A stretch of 64,000 nucleotides of DNA from Pseudomonas sp. RSB 5.4 (lineage in GTDB: Bacteria; Pseudomonadota; Gammaproteobacteria; Pseudomonadales; Pseudomonadaceae): NCBI RefSeq assembly GCF_037126175.1, contig NZ_CP146986.1, positions 5,704,501 to 5,768,500 of the forward strand, given 5' to 3'. Below the pieces are notes generated by a model, which was not told the DNA's origin, made no database searches, and worked only from the letters and a program-made list of their open reading frames with translations. The position numbers and the translations under genes were made by a program. This document shows, piece by piece, positions 56,321 through 64,000 of the stretch; the first letter of the stretch is position 1, and every line of letters starts with the position of its first letter.

Positions 56321-58834
56321 TTAGTGCAGAGGCCAATGCTGGTGGCAGGCGTGACGAACCGCAGCAGCGCTGTTCAGTTTCAACAGGTCGAGGCTGAGGC
56401 GTTGGCATTCGGCCTCGTGCAACTGGCGCACGCGATCCTTGATTTCACCGATCTGCACCGGGCTCACCGACAACTCGGTCACGCCGAGGCCGATCAACAC
56501 CGGCGTCGCCAGCGGGTCGGAGGCGAGGGCACCGCAGACGCCGACCCAGCGCTTGTGCACTGCCGCACCTGCACAGGTCATGGCGATCAGTCGCAGCAGC
56601 GCCGGGTGCAGGGCATCGACCCGAGCGGCCAAACCTGCGTGGTCGCGGTCCATCGCCAGGGTGTATTGCGACAGATCGTTGGTGCCGATCGACAGGAAGT
56701 CGGCATGCTCGGCCAGTTGTTCGGCCTGCAATGCGGCGGCGGGGACTTCGATCATCACGCCGATTTCCGGGTGCTGGCTGATACCCAGTTGCAGGCACAG
56801 CGCATCGACCCGCTGGCGGATGTGCAGCAGTTCGTCGACTTCGGTGACCATCGGCAACAGGATCCGGCAACGGCGCAGCGGGCTGACTTGCAGCAATGCG
56901 CGCAGTTGTTGGTCGAGGATTTCCGGACGGGCCTGAGCCAGACGAATGCCGCGCAGGCCGAGCACCGGGTTGGCTTCGGCGGGCAGCGGCAGATAGTCGA
57001 GTTGCTTGTCGCCGCCGACGTCGATGGTACGGATGATCACCGAGTGCTCACCCATGGCATCGAGCACAGCTTGATAGGCGGCGCGCTGCTCTTCGATGTC
57101 CGGCGCGGTCTGCCGGTCGACGAACAGAAACTCGGTGCGCAGCAGGCCGACGCCATCGGCGCCGTTGGCAAAGGCGTCCGCCGCTTCATGGCTGGAGGCC
57201 ACGTTGGCGACCACTTCGATCGCCACGCCATTGCGGGTTTCGGCGGGCAGATGGGCTTTGGCTTGTTGCGCGTCGCGGCGTTGCTGACGCTCGATTTGCG
57301 CTTGCTGAACTTCGGCCAGGCGTTCGGCGTTCGGCGTCAGTTCGAGGCGTCCGCCATCGGCATCCAGCACCACCGACTGACCTTGCGGCTGATCGAGCAG
57401 AGCGGCACCCAACGCCACCAGGCATGGCAGGCCTTTGCCGCGCGCCAGAATCGCGACATGCGACGTCGCGCCACCCTCGGCCATGCACAACCCGGCGACA
57501 CCCTGCGCGCTGAGTTGCAGCAGATCCGACGGCGTCAGTTCATGCGCAGCGACGATGGCGCCGGTCGGCACGTCGTAATGCCAGGCTTCACCGAGCAGGG
57601 CGCGCAGGACGCGCTGCTTGAGATCGCGCAGGTCGTTGGCGCGTTCGGCCAGCAGCGCGCTGCCGGTGTGTTGCAGGACTTCGCACTGCACGTCGATCGA
57701 CTGGCTCCAGGCGTGAGTCGCCGCCGTGCCTTGGTCGATAGCATGCTGCGCAGCATCGAGCAGGGCCGGGTCTTCGAGCAGTGCCAGGTGCGCGGCGAAG
57801 ATCGCTTCTTCGTCGGCATTCTTGTGCCTCTTGGCCTCGGCCAGGGTGCCGTCGATTTCGCTGCGCACTTGATTGAGGGCGGTGTCGAGGCGTTGTCGTT
57901 GTTCGGTTGAATCATGATGCCCGGGATCGACTGGCAGGCTGATCGCGCTCAAGCGAAACAGCGGCCCGCCGACCAGTCCCGGTGCCGCGCACACACCGTG
58001 CAGCACACCGGCTTCGGCCGGACGTTTGCGCGGTGCGGCGCTGACCGGTGCAGCGGCGTGATGGTCGTCGGGCAGGGCAGTCGCCAATGCATTGAGCAAG
58101 GCTTGCAGCGCGGCTTCGGCGTCCGGCCCCTGACAGCTGACTTGCACTTCATCCTGCTCGCCAACCGCCAGTCCCATCAGCCCGATCAGGCTGTTGCACG
58201 GCGCCGACTTACCAGCGAAGTGCAGCTGCGACTGGCTCTTGAAGCCTTGTGCGGTCTGCCTAATCAGTGCGGCCGGGCGTGCATGCAAGCCGCCGCGATG
58301 TGCCACCAGCACATGACCGTGAACCTCGGGTCCGTCCAGCGTTTCAGCATGTGCCACCGAACTGTTGCGCGCAACGATGTGCAGCAACGGATCGCCGACC
58401 TTTACCGGTTTGAGCGTGATCGGGCGCACCTGGAAGTCCTGGCTGTTGGTCAGGATCAGCAGGCTGACCAGGCTTTTGCACTGCTGGCCGACCTTGTCCA
58501 GGTCGTAGCGCAACAATGGTTGGCCCTTGCTGACCCGCGTACCTTCCTTGACCAGCATCGAGAAGCCTTCGCCGTTCAGTTCAACGGTGTCGAGGCCCAG
58601 GTGCAGGAGGATTTCCGCGCCGTTGTCGGCACGCACGGTCAGTGCGTGGCCGGTGCGGGCGACGTGGATGATCACCCCGGCGCAGGGCGAATACAGGGTG
58701 TCGTTCAGCGGATCGATGGCGATGCCGTCGCCCATCGCGCCACTGGCGAACACCGCGTCCGGGACTTTGGCGAGCGTGAGCACCGGGCCGCTGAGCGGGG
58801 CGCTGAGGGTCAGCTCTTTATTGTTGTTGTGCAT
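56321..58834 (-). CDS. nagF: PTS fusion protein EIIA(Glc-type)-HPr-EI for GlcNAc
   Basis: This 837-residue protein fuses EIIA (His78 in EILLHLG), HPr (His184 in HRGGLHARPA) and enzyme I (His459 in GGATSHVAI, PEP-binding C-terminal domain). It therefore carries phosphate from phosphoenolpyruvate to the NagE IIB in one polypeptide. The N-terminal HNNNKELTL start follows a GGAG-like sequence. The name nagF follows usage in other pseudomonads. It lies between nagE and the SIS gene, with gaps of 35 and 34 nt. Confidence 0.93.
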   Translation of the reverse strand: MHNNNKELTLSAPLSGPVLTLAKVPDAVFASGAMGDGIAIDPLNDTLYSPCAGVIIHVARTGHALTVRADNGAEILLHLGLDTVELNGEGFSMLVKEGTRVSKGQPLLRYDLDKVGQQCKSLVSLLILTNSQDFQVRPITLKPVKVGDPLLHIVARNSSVAHAETLDGPEVHGHVLVAHRGGLHARPAALIRQTAQGFKSQSQLHFAGKSAPCNSLIGLMGLAVGEQDEVQVSCQGPDAEAALQALLNALATALPDDHHAAAPVSAAPRKRPAEAGVLHGVCAAPGLVGGPLFRLSAISLPVDPGHHDSTEQRQRLDTALNQVRSEIDGTLAEAKRHKNADEEAIFAAHLALLEDPALLDAAQHAIDQGTAATHAWSQSIDVQCEVLQHTGSALLAERANDLRDLKQRVLRALLGEAWHYDVPTGAIVAAHELTPSDLLQLSAQGVAGLCMAEGGATSHVAILARGKGLPCLVALGAALLDQPQGQSVVLDADGGRLELTPNAERLAEVQQAQIERQQRRDAQQAKAHLPAETRNGVAIEVVANVASSHEAADAFANGADGVGLLRTEFLFVDRQTAPDIEEQRAAYQAVLDAMGEHSVIIRTIDVGGDKQLDYLPLPAEANPVLGLRGIRLAQARPEILDQQLRALLQVSPLRRCRILLPMVTEVDELLHIRQRVDALCLQLGISQHPEIGVMIEVPAAALQAEQLAEHADFLSIGTNDLSQYTLAMDRDHAGLAARVDALHPALLRLIAMTCAGAAVHKRWVGVCGALASDPLATPVLIGLGVTELSVSPVQIGEIKDRVRQLHEAECQRLSLDLLKLNSAAAVRHACHQHWPLH

Positions 58835-58868
58835 GGCTCGGTCTCATCAGGTGTGCAGTCATTCGGAC

Positions 58869-59891
58869 TTAGTGCGTACGCGTCACTTTGCTCAGGTGGC
58901 GCGGCTGATCCGGGTCCATGCCTCGGGCCACGGCCAGGTTGGCGGCCATCACGTAGAAGCTCTGGATCGCCAGAATCGGATCAAGGGCCGGGTGTTCGGC
59001 GCGGCTCAGGGTCAGGTCGCGTTCGAGGATGTCGTCCGGCGCCGCCAGCAGCACACGGGCGCCGCGTTGACGCATCTCTGCCGCAAGGCTGATCAGACCG
59101 GCCTGTTCGGCACCGCGCGGGGCGAACACCAGCAGCGGGTAATGCTCGTCGATCAGTGCCATCGGGCCGTGACGGACTTCGGCGCTGCTGAACGCTTCGG
59201 CCTGGATCGCCGAGGTTTCCTTGAATTTCAGCGCGGCCTCTTGGGCGATGGCAAAACCGGCACCACGGCCGATGACCATCAGGCGCTCACAATCGCGCAG
59301 CGCGTCGATGGCCGCGCTCCAGTCCTGCTGCGCCGCGTCGCGCAGGCCTTCGGGCAGGGCGTTGTGCGCTTCCAGCAGTTCGTTGTCTTCTTTCCAGTGC
59401 GCGATCAGGCGGGCGCTGGCGCTCAGGGTGGCGATAAAACTCTTGGTCGCGGCGACGCTGCTTTCGGTGCCGGCGAGCAGCGGCAGGCTGAATTCACATG
59501 CGGCTTCCAACGGCGAATCGGCAGCGTTGACCATCGACACGCTCAGAGCGCCACGCTTGCGCAGCAGACGCAGGCTGTTGACCAGATCCGGGCTTTGCCC
59601 CGATTGCGAAAAGGCGAACGCCACCTGACCGCTGACCTTCAGCGGCGCCTGTTGCATGGTCACCACCGACATCGGCAACGACGCCACCGGCACACCCAGT
59701 TGCTGCATGGTCAGGTAAGCGAAGTAGCTCGCCGCGTGGTCGGAGCTGCCGCGCGCGACGGTCATCGCCACTTGCGGCGGCTGGCGGCGCAGGCGCCCGG
59801 CGATCTCGATCATTTGCGGGTCGAGCTGTTGCAGTTGGGCTTGCACGGCCTCGAACGAGGACAGCGCCTCTTCAAGCATTTTTGAAGTCAA
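58869..59891 (-). CDS. SIS-domain glucosamine-6-phosphate deaminase (NagB-II type)
   Basis: This 340-residue protein resembles the isomerase half of GlmS, with two SIS domains (TVARGSSDHAASYFAYLT and QSGQSPDLVNSLRLLRKRGA). The absence of the glutaminase domain, and the position between nagA and the PTS gene, point to the SIS-type deaminase that releases ammonia from GlcN-6-P (NagB-II). The enzyme activity is inferred, not shown. Its start overlaps the nagA stop by 20 nt. Confidence 0.85.
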   Translation of the reverse strand: MTSKMLEEALSSFEAVQAQLQQLDPQMIEIAGRLRRQPPQVAMTVARGSSDHAASYFAYLTMQQLGVPVASLPMSVVTMQQAPLKVSGQVAFAFSQSGQSPDLVNSLRLLRKRGALSVSMVNAADSPLEAACEFSLPLLAGTESSVAATKSFIATLSASARLIAHWKEDNELLEAHNALPEGLRDAAQQDWSAAIDALRDCERLMVIGRGAGFAIAQEAALKFKETSAIQAEAFSSAEVRHGPMALIDEHYPLLVFAPRGAEQAGLISLAAEMRQRGARVLLAAPDDILERDLTLSRAEHPALDPILAIQSFYVMAANLAVARGMDPDQPRHLSKVTRTH

Positions 59892-60978
59892 TGTCTTCTC
59901 CTTCGACCATGACGGCGGTCAGTGTGAGTGAGCGATCCAGCCGCACGCAGTCGGCCCAGGCACCCGGTTGCAGGCGCCCGCGTTCAGTGATGCCGAGGTA
60001 GTCGGCGGGAAATTGCGACAGACGCTGCGAGGCCTCGCTGATCGGCAAACCGATCTTCACCAGGTTGCGCAGGGCCTGATCCATGGTCAGGGTGCTGCCG
60101 GCCAACGTGCCATCGGGCAGGCGCACGCCGCCCAGGCATTTGGTCACGGTGTGGCTGCCGAGCTTGTATTCACCGTCGGGCATGCCGGCGGCCGCGGTCG
60201 AATCGGTGACGCAATACAGGCATGGGATCGATCGCAGGGCCACGCGGATCGCGCCGGGGTGCACGTGCAGCAGATCCGGGATCAGCTCGGCGAATTTGGC
60301 GTGGGCCAACGCGGCGCCGACGATGCCCGGTTCGCGGTGATGCAGCGGGCTCATGGCGTTGTACAAGTGAGTGAAACTGGTCGCGCCAGCCTCCAGAGCG
60401 GCGACGCCTTCCTCGTAACTGCCGAGGGTGTGGCCGATCTGCATGCGGATGCCGCGGCTGCTGAGTTCGCGGATCAACCCGTCGTGGCCGGCGATTTCCG
60501 GGGCGATGGTGATCACCCGGATCGGCGCCAGCGCCAGGTATTCCTCGACTTCGGCCATCAACGCGGTGTGGGCGAAGTTCGGTTGCGCGCCGAGTTTGCC
60601 GGGATTGATGTACGGGCCTTCGAGATGCACACCGAGTACCCGGGCGGCGCCTTGCGGACGCTGTTCGCAGAACTCGCCGACCTCTTTCAGCACGCTGGAG
60701 ATCTCGGCGCTCGGCGCGGTCATGGTGGTGGCCAGCAGCGAAGTGGTGCCGAAGCGCACGTGGGTTTTGGTGATGGTCTCGAAGGCGCTGGCGCCTTCCA
60801 TGATGTCTTTGCCGCCACCGCCGTGGACGTGCAGGTCGATGAAACCCGGCAGCAGATACGGCAGGTCATTGTCGGCCGGATCGCAGGGCACGCCTTCGAT
60901 CGACACGACTTTGCCGTGTTCGTGGATCAGCCGGCCGCGAACCCAGCCGTGAGCGGTGAGGATGTTGTCTTCGGACAT
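59872..60978 (-). CDS. nagA: NagA, N-acetylglucosamine-6-phosphate deacetylase
   Basis: The product is 368 residues from ATG 60978. The metal site is formed from the LHVHGGG, HLEGPY(IN), GHTLGSYEEG and H-containing LLHVHPGAI segments; the catalytic Asp is in CVTDSTAAAGMPDG. It deacetylates GlcNAc-6-P. It overlaps the SIS gene by 20 nt, an unusually long overlap that suggests tight coupling. It follows nagR by 32 nt. Confidence 0.94.
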   Translation of the reverse strand: MSEDNILTAHGWVRGRLIHEHGKVVSIEGVPCDPADNDLPYLLPGFIDLHVHGGGGKDIMEGASAFETITKTHVRFGTTSLLATTMTAPSAEISSVLKEVGEFCEQRPQGAARVLGVHLEGPYINPGKLGAQPNFAHTALMAEVEEYLALAPIRVITIAPEIAGHDGLIRELSSRGIRMQIGHTLGSYEEGVAALEAGATSFTHLYNAMSPLHHREPGIVGAALAHAKFAELIPDLLHVHPGAIRVALRSIPCLYCVTDSTAAAGMPDGEYKLGSHTVTKCLGGVRLPDGTLAGSTLTMDQALRNLVKIGLPISEASQRLSQFPADYLGITERGRLQPGAWADCVRLDRSLTLTAVMVEGEDIDFKNA

Positions 60979-61010
60979 TTCGGTTCTCGCTGTTTGACGG
61001 CTTCGCCCGG

Positions 61011-61742
61011 TTAGCGGCGCAGCTCTGCAACAAAGTCGTAGTAGTCGTTGCGGCAATAGGTGTCGGTGACTTCGATCGGCGTGTTGTCTTCCAGATAGCC
61101 GACCCGGGTCATCAGCAGCATGGCGGTACCGGGGGCGATGCCGACCAGCGCGGCAAACTCGTCCGAGGCGTTGATCGCCTGGATGTGCTGCAGGGCGCGG
61201 ACGATCGGTTTGCCGATGCCGTCGAGGTATTCGTAGAGCGAATCGCCGACCAATTGCGGCTTGGGCATGATCGAGGCGGGCAGGGTGCTCATCTCGATGG
61301 CCATCACGGTGTCGTCGGCCTTGCGCAGGCGTTTCATGCGCGCCACCTTGTCGTTCGGCGACAGGCTCAGGCGGATCAGTTCTTCGTGAGTCGGCAGGGT
61401 GATTTCGCGCTCCAGCCACTGCGAGCTGGGCACGAAACCCTTGAGGCGGAGCATTTCGCTGAAGCCCGAGAGGCGCGACAGTGGTTGTTCCAGACGGGGC
61501 GTGATGAAGGTGCCGGAACCTTGCAGGCGGCGGATCAGACCTTGATCAAGCAGCACTTCCAGCGCCTTGCGGGCGGTGACCCGGGAGATACCCAGTTGCT
61601 CGCTGAGATTGCGCTCGGAAGGCATCGCCTGCTCGGCCTTCCACTGCCCGGAATGGATCGCCGACTCCAGATTACGCGCCAGCTGCAGGTACAGCGGTGT
61701 CGGCTGAGAGTCATCTGGGCGTAGGGCCTGGAGGTCGTTCAT
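61011..61742 (-). CDS. nagR: NagR-like GntR/HutC-family repressor of GlcNAc genes
   Basis: The product is 243 residues from ATG 61742 (GGAA 9 nt upstream). The N-terminal winged helix (SERNLSEQLGISRVTARKALEVLLDQGLIRRLQGSGTF) is followed by a UTRA effector domain (residues about 85-240), which in this group binds GlcN-6-P or GlcNAc-6-P. It is the first gene of the nag operon. Half-site AGTGGTATT repeats lie upstream, fitting autorepression. Confidence 0.9.
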   Translation of the reverse strand: MNDLQALRPDDSQPTPLYLQLARNLESAIHSGQWKAEQAMPSERNLSEQLGISRVTARKALEVLLDQGLIRRLQGSGTFITPRLEQPLSRLSGFSEMLRLKGFVPSSQWLEREITLPTHEELIRLSLSPNDKVARMKRLRKADDTVMAIEMSTLPASIMPKPQLVGDSLYEYLDGIGKPIVRALQHIQAINASDEFAALVGIAPGTAMLLMTRVGYLEDNTPIEVTDTYCRNDYYDFVAELRR

Positions 61743-61800
61743 GTAGGTCATTTCCGACGCGAGTGTAGGATTGTTGTTGCTCGCTTGTGGGGCGGAAATT

Positions 61801-61890
61801 AATACCACTTGAATACCATGTCAACGCAGGGAATTGGCCTGTAGGCCAATGAAATGGCGGGTCTCGGGTGTGATGTATTGAAGTGGTATT
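61801..61890. promoter_or_regulatory. Candidate NagR operator cluster upstream of the nag operon
   Basis: On the minus strand TGGTATT (61818-61812) and AGTGGTATT (61809-61801) lie one helical turn apart. AGTGGTATT occurs again on the plus strand at 61882-61890. A further AGTGGTATC lies at 61947-61955. The repeats precede nagR and are absent elsewhere nearby. Binding is inferred from position; the motif is not verified. Confidence 0.45.
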
Positions 61891-61910
61891 AGAGGTGGAA
61901 TGCAGAAAGC

Positions 61911-61990
61911 AAAAGATCGCAGCCTGCGGCAGCTCCTACAGTGGGAAGTGGTATCAACCCTGTAGGCGCTGCCGAAGGCTGCGATCTTTT
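61911..61990. repeat. Class-C REP doublet
   Basis: Inverted arms with the core GATCGCAGCCTGCGGCAGC and its complement (GCTGCCGAAGGCTGCGATC). The centre contains AGTGGTATC. A single member of this family occurs at 62634-62662. Confidence 0.85.
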
Positions 61991-62037
61991 GATTTATTTT
62001 TTAACGCCGACCGACGGTAACGGCTGAATCAGCACTT

Positions 62038-62069
62038 TGTGGCGAGGGAGCAAGCTCTCTCATCACAGG
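62038..62069. repeat. Single degenerate class-B REP
   Basis: TGTGGCGAGGGAG and CTCTCTCATCACA flank CAAG, forming a short imperfect hairpin 12 bp before the ykuD gene's stop. Confidence 0.6.
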
Positions 62070-62081
62070 TTTTCGGTCAGC

Positions 62082-62597
62082 CTAAGGGCGGATTTCGATC
62101 ATCGTGCCGTCCGGCACCAGGCCCCAGACTTCACGCATGTCCATGTTGCGCATGGCGATGCAGCCGTCGGTCCAGTCCAGGGTGTGGAACAGGTCTTCGG
62201 GCGTGTCCTCGGTGTCGGGCGTGCCGTGGATCATGATCATCCCGCCAGGCTCGACGCCTTCGCGGCGGGCGCGGGCCGAATCGCTGATGTTCGGGTAGGA
62301 AATGTGCATCGCCAGGTTGAATTTTTCGCTGACCTTGCGCCAGTCGATCCAGTACAGACCTTCCGGGGTGCGTTTGTCGCCCTCAATCAGTTTCGGACCT
62401 TTCTTCGCGCCTTTGCCCAGGGAAATGCGATAGGTCTTGAGTGGCTTGCCGTCGGAGATCAATTGCAGTTGATGCGCCGATTTGAACACCAGTATTTTGT
62501 CGATCCGGGGGCTATTCGATGGCGTCACGGTGGTCACGAATGACGCTTGGGACACGGTGACGAACGACAGGCAGAGCAGGGCAAGCAACCAGCGCAT
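62082..62597 (-). CDS. L,D-transpeptidase (YkuD family)
   Basis: The product is 171 residues from ATG 62597 (GGGGAA upstream); a longer frame to 62624 is less likely. It has a signal peptide (LLALLCLSFVTVSQA). The YkuD domain has His124 (IHGTPDTED) and catalytic Cys146 (DWTDGCIAMRN). It may cross-link peptidoglycan or attach lipoproteins; the substrate cannot be deduced. Confidence 0.88.
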   Translation of the reverse strand: MRWLLALLCLSFVTVSQASFVTTVTPSNSPRIDKILVFKSAHQLQLISDGKPLKTYRISLGKGAKKGPKLIEGDKRTPEGLYWIDWRKVSEKFNLAMHISYPNISDSARARREGVEPGGMIMIHGTPDTEDTPEDLFHTLDWTDGCIAMRNMDMREVWGLVPDGTMIEIRP

Positions 62598-62633
62598 TGA
62601 AACGATTCCCCAAGAGTGACGCATTGTTAAGTG

Positions 62634-62662
62634 TAGGAGCTGCCGCAGGCTGCGATCTTTTG
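62634..62662. repeat. Single class-C REP
   Basis: GAGCTGCCGCAGGCTGCGA palindrome without a nearby partner, between the ykuD gene and the zinc-NUDIX gene. Confidence 0.7.
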
Positions 62663-62680
62663 ATCTTTGATTTTTTTGAG

Positions 62681-63232
62681 TCAGCTGATGGCAGGCTGGA
62701 CCAACGGTGGAATCGATTCCGAACGAACCGGATACGCCTCGACCCGTCGATCAGCGAAGAAGCATTCTAAGGTACGCCCCACCGTGCGAAAAGCCAGCTC
62801 GTCCCACGGGATGTCGGCTTCGTCGAATAGTTGCACTTCGAGGCTCTCGGGGCCGGCGGCAAAGTCCAGATCGGCCAGTTCGGCACGGAAGAACACGTGC
62901 ACCTGGCTGATGTGTGGCACATCGATCAGCGTATAGATGCTCAGGTTGCGCACCCGGGCGCAGGCTTCCTCGGCGGTTTCGCGGATCGCGGCCTGCTCGA
63001 TGGTCTCGCCGTTTTCCATGAAACCGGCGGGTAGCGTCCAGTAGCCGAGACGGGGCTCGATGGCGCGGCGGCAGAGCAACACTTGGTTGCCCCAGGTCGC
63101 AACGCAACCGGCGACGATATTGGGGTTTTGATAGTGAATGGTCTGACAACTGTCACAGACAAATCGCAGCCGCGAATCGCCTTCGGGAATGCGCTGGGTC
63201 ACCGGGTTGCCGCACTGGCTGCAAAATTTCAT
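62681..63232 (-). CDS. Zinc-ribbon NUDIX hydrolase
   Basis: The product is 183 residues from ATG 63232. It has an N-terminal zinc ribbon (Cys4, Cys7, Cys26, Cys29) and a NUDIX box beginning GFMENGETIEQAAIRETAEEA. The Gly of the consensus REUxEExGU is Cys in this protein. NudC-type proteins hydrolyse NADH or decap NAD-RNA, but the NudC-specific SQPWPFPxS motif is not seen, so activity is unassigned. Confidence 0.87.
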   Translation of the reverse strand: MKFCSQCGNPVTQRIPEGDSRLRFVCDSCQTIHYQNPNIVAGCVATWGNQVLLCRRAIEPRLGYWTLPAGFMENGETIEQAAIRETAEEACARVRNLSIYTLIDVPHISQVHVFFRAELADLDFAAGPESLEVQLFDEADIPWDELAFRTVGRTLECFFADRRVEAYPVRSESIPPLVQPAIS

Positions 63233-63378
63233 GCTGGGGTTCCTGAATGCTGCGCCTATCTTGGCGTGCAGCGGTGCCGGTCGGCAAGTTGTCGTTTCGC
63301 GACATGGCCCGGTCAGGGGCTTGGGCGGCTGCCATGATTGGTGCATGATGCAGGGTAAGGCACAGATCGAGAACACTC

Positions 63379-63978
63379 ATGCTGGACGAGCTACTGCATA
63401 GGGTAAGCAACCACACACCGCGCACGCTGGAGACCGATAAACGTTTCCCCGAGGCCGCTGTTCTGGTGCCGATCACCCGCAGTGACGAGCCCGAGCTGGT
63501 ACTGACCCTGCGCGCCAGCGGCCTTTCGACCCATGGCGGCGAAGTCGCCTTCCCCGGCGGGCGCCGTGACCCGGAAGACCCCGACCTGATTTTTACCGCC
63601 CTGCGCGAAGCCGAGGAAGAAATCGGCCTGCCACCGGGGCTGGTCGAGGTCATAGGCCCGCTCAGCCCGCTGATCTCCCTGCATGGCATCAAGGTCACGC
63701 CGTATGTCGGGGTGATCCCGGACTTTGTCGAATACCAGGCCAATGACGCCGAGATTGCCGCAGTATTCAACGTGCCGCTGGAGTTCTTCCGCAAAGACCC
63801 GCGCGAACACACGCATCGTATCGACTACCAGGGTCGCAGCTGGTACGTGCCGAGTTATCGCTACGGCGAGTTCAAGATCTGGGGGTTGACGGCTATCATG
63901 ATCGTCGAGCTGATCAATCTGCTCTATGACGAACAGATCAGCCTGCATCACCCGCCCAAAAGTTTTATCAATACCTGA
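63379..63978 (+). CDS. NUDIX hydrolase of the CoA pyrophosphatase (NudL) group
   Basis: This 199-residue protein has the CoA-type motif LTLRASGLSTHGGEVAFPGG followed by the NUDIX box GGRRDPEDPDLIFTALREAEEEIGL. Coenzyme A diphosphatases of this group degrade CoA or oxidised CoA. It is divergent from the zinc-NUDIX gene with a 146-bp gap. The gene ends 22 bp before the window edge. Confidence 0.9.
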   Translation: MLDELLHRVSNHTPRTLETDKRFPEAAVLVPITRSDEPELVLTLRASGLSTHGGEVAFPGGRRDPEDPDLIFTALREAEEEIGLPPGLVEVIGPLSPLISLHGIKVTPYVGVIPDFVEYQANDAEIAAVFNVPLEFFRKDPREHTHRIDYQGRSWYVPSYRYGEFKIWGLTAIMIVELINLLYDEQISLHHPPKSFINT

Positions 63979-64000
63979 AGCCATCGCTCGAATGGCCCGT

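Larger units (their letters stand above)
61743..62081. other. Intergenic interval nagR to ykuD gene
   Basis: This 339-bp stretch holds the nag operators and promoter on the left, then a class-C REP doublet (61911-61990) and a class-B single REP just before the next gene's stop. No gene is seen. Confidence 0.7.

Overview
The window is chromosomal DNA of a fluorescent pseudomonad outside the P. aeruginosa lineage, most likely the P. fluorescens group. The evidence is the alginate biosynthesis operon, a 218-residue carboxylesterase close to P. fluorescens EstB, the dauBAR D-arginine locus, the aapJQMP transporter, PAO1-like gene order in several blocks, and very many GTGGGAGCGGGCTTGCTCGC-type REP/REPIN elements. 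I see no prophage, insertion sequence, CRISPR array, rRNA or tRNA gene. Nearly every gene is intact and recognisable.

Layout. 1-7148 (minus strand): alginate operon algD-alg8-alg44-algK-algE and the first codons of algG, with a long upstream promoter region to about 7.95 kb. 7.96-13.3 kb: yaaA, a polysaccharide deacetylase, a PIN-PhoH protein and moaCDE. 13.5-17.4 kb: the D-arginine catabolic locus (binding protein, dauR, dauA, dauB). 17.5-19.7 kb: rhlB and estB. 20.2-24.4 kb: aapJQMP general L-amino acid ABC transporter. 24.5-28.5 kb: a GntR regulator with an MFS exporter, an NTF2-like protein, a GIY-YIG protein and a GST. 28.6-40.1 kb: glutaredoxin, yejK, an HU gene, rlmF, valS, a small unknown gene, holC, pepA, and the lipopolysaccharide transport permeases lptF-lptG. 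40.2-46.3 kb: lepA-lepB-rnc-era-recO-pdxJ. 46.4-52.4 kb: mltF, purL and a YqfO-like gene. 52.5-54.1 kb: a gene-free, repeat-rich stretch. 54.1-54.4 kb: a DUF6124-type gene. 54.5-61.8 kb: the N-acetylglucosamine PTS operon nagR-nagA-nagB-PTS-nagE. 61.9-64 kb: an L,D-transpeptidase and two divergent NUDIX hydrolases.

The genes form compact functional units. The algD operon makes, polymerises and exports alginate. The dau genes oxidise D-arginine to 2-ketoarginine. The nag genes import, phosphorylate, deacetylate and deaminate GlcNAc under one GntR repressor. The rnc-era-recO-pdxJ cluster is the classical housekeeping operon.

The most unusual signals are non-coding or at the coding/non-coding border. 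(1) A whole 90-bp REPIN sits in frame inside the export-signal region of algK. (2) Twelve REP palindromes lie head to tail in a 143-bp tandem array at 52.9-53.7 kb. (3) A compact candidate RNA with a 15-bp stem, a UUCG hairpin and a perfect 8-bp pseudoknot lies directly upstream of the DUF6124-type gene. I consider (3) the best candidate for an undescribed regulatory system, and (1) the best example of mobile-repeat domestication in a gene.
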